The notes under the pieces were generated by a model, which saw nothing but the letters and a program-made list of their open reading frames with translations, searched no databases and was not told the origin of the DNA. Positions 14,148 through 14,384 of a DNA stretch of 14,384 nt are shown in pieces (the stretch's first letter is position 1; each line of letters opens with the position of its first letter). The translations under genes were made by a program, and so were the position numbers. This stretch comes from a bacterium (lineage in GTDB: Bacteria; Actinomycetota; Acidimicrobiia; Acidimicrobiales; UBA8592), in the NCBI GenBank assembly GCA_002713605.1, contig PATL01000019.1:1-14384 (forward strand), in the 5' to 3' direction.

Positions 14148-14384
14148 CTAAGGGTTTTGGATTGATTCAAAGTAGTCAGGGTTAACAACCTCTAACTTCA
14201 TTGTCACAATCAAGAGTAGTTTCTTTTGAAGCATTTCTAATCTATCGTCAAACTCACCTGCTTTGATTTTCTCAGATAAGTCAGGCATATCAATTGCCTC
14301 CAAGTCAGACAAGATAGTGTGCAGAGCATTTTTGTGGGAGGTTTCCCCTTCAATTTCCCTAACAGCAATCTTTAATGCGTTAGC
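14148..14384 (-). CDS. DUF6285-like protein, C-terminal part (runs off right edge)
   Basis: Reading leftward from the edge, 78 codons stay open to TAG 14148-14150. The beginning ANALKIAVREIEGE, the middle SEKIKAGEFDDRLEMLQKKL and the end TMKLEVVNPDYFES follow the pattern I remember for DUF6285 C-termini: xANALxIxxRELE, then IRAGxLDDR, then KLxVxNPxY. That family is small and helical and is often encoded beside aminoglycoside-phosphotransferase-like and acyl-CoA dehydrogenase genes. Its function is unknown. The start lies outside the window. It is co-directional with ugd, 73 bp upstream, but ugd seems to have its own promoter. Confidence 0.65.
   Translation of the reverse strand, partial: ANALKIAVREIEGETSHKNALHTILSDLEAIDMPDLSEKIKAGEFDDRLEMLQKKLLLIVTMKLEVVNPDYFESIQNP

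Overview
The window reads as a chromosomal segment of a somewhat AT-rich bacterium living on small organic compounds. A low-GC marine actinobacterium, perhaps of the Acidimicrobiia, is the best guess. It rests on the acidic, Asp-rich lipoprotein linker after the lipobox, the Liv-type transporter, and the many SDR, nitroreductase, crotonase and acyl-CoA ligase genes. No rRNA, tRNA, CRISPR array, IS element or phage gene was seen.

Left part (1-1704). A nitroreductase running off the left edge is divergent from an AhpD/carboxymuconolactone-decarboxylase-like gene. That second gene carries an in-frame TGA exactly where the second Cys of its CxxC motif belongs. A perfect 7-bp hairpin with a GGC loop follows 13 bases after the TGA. 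This is the most striking thing in the window: a probable selenoprotein (CxxU) with a bacterial SECIS element. An alpha/beta hydrolase follows.

Central catabolic block (1713-6391). A minus-strand SDR is divergent from a tight plus-strand operon: SDR, nitroreductase, limonene-epoxide-hydrolase-like protein, and a biotin carboxyl carrier domain fused to an acyl-CoA carboxyltransferase. Gaps are 15 bp, a 4-bp overlap and 3 bp. Epoxide opening, keto/alcohol interconversion and acyl-CoA carboxylation together suggest breakdown of an isoprenoid-like or otherwise branched or unsaturated carbon skeleton (inference).

Transport and activation block (6427-12460, all minus). In transcription order: an acyl-CoA synthetase, a crotonase lacking one catalytic Glu, a lipoprotein solute-binding protein with a His/Asp-rich linker, a 36-codon ORF, LivG-like and LivF-like ATPases, and a small single-span membrane ORF. 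The usual LivH and LivM permeases are absent. A 336-bp stretch without a convincing gene (12461-12796) precedes this block.

Right part (12797-14384, minus). UDP-glucose 6-dehydrogenase has a near-consensus promoter. Upstream of it is the C-terminal part of a DUF6285-like protein that runs off the right edge.
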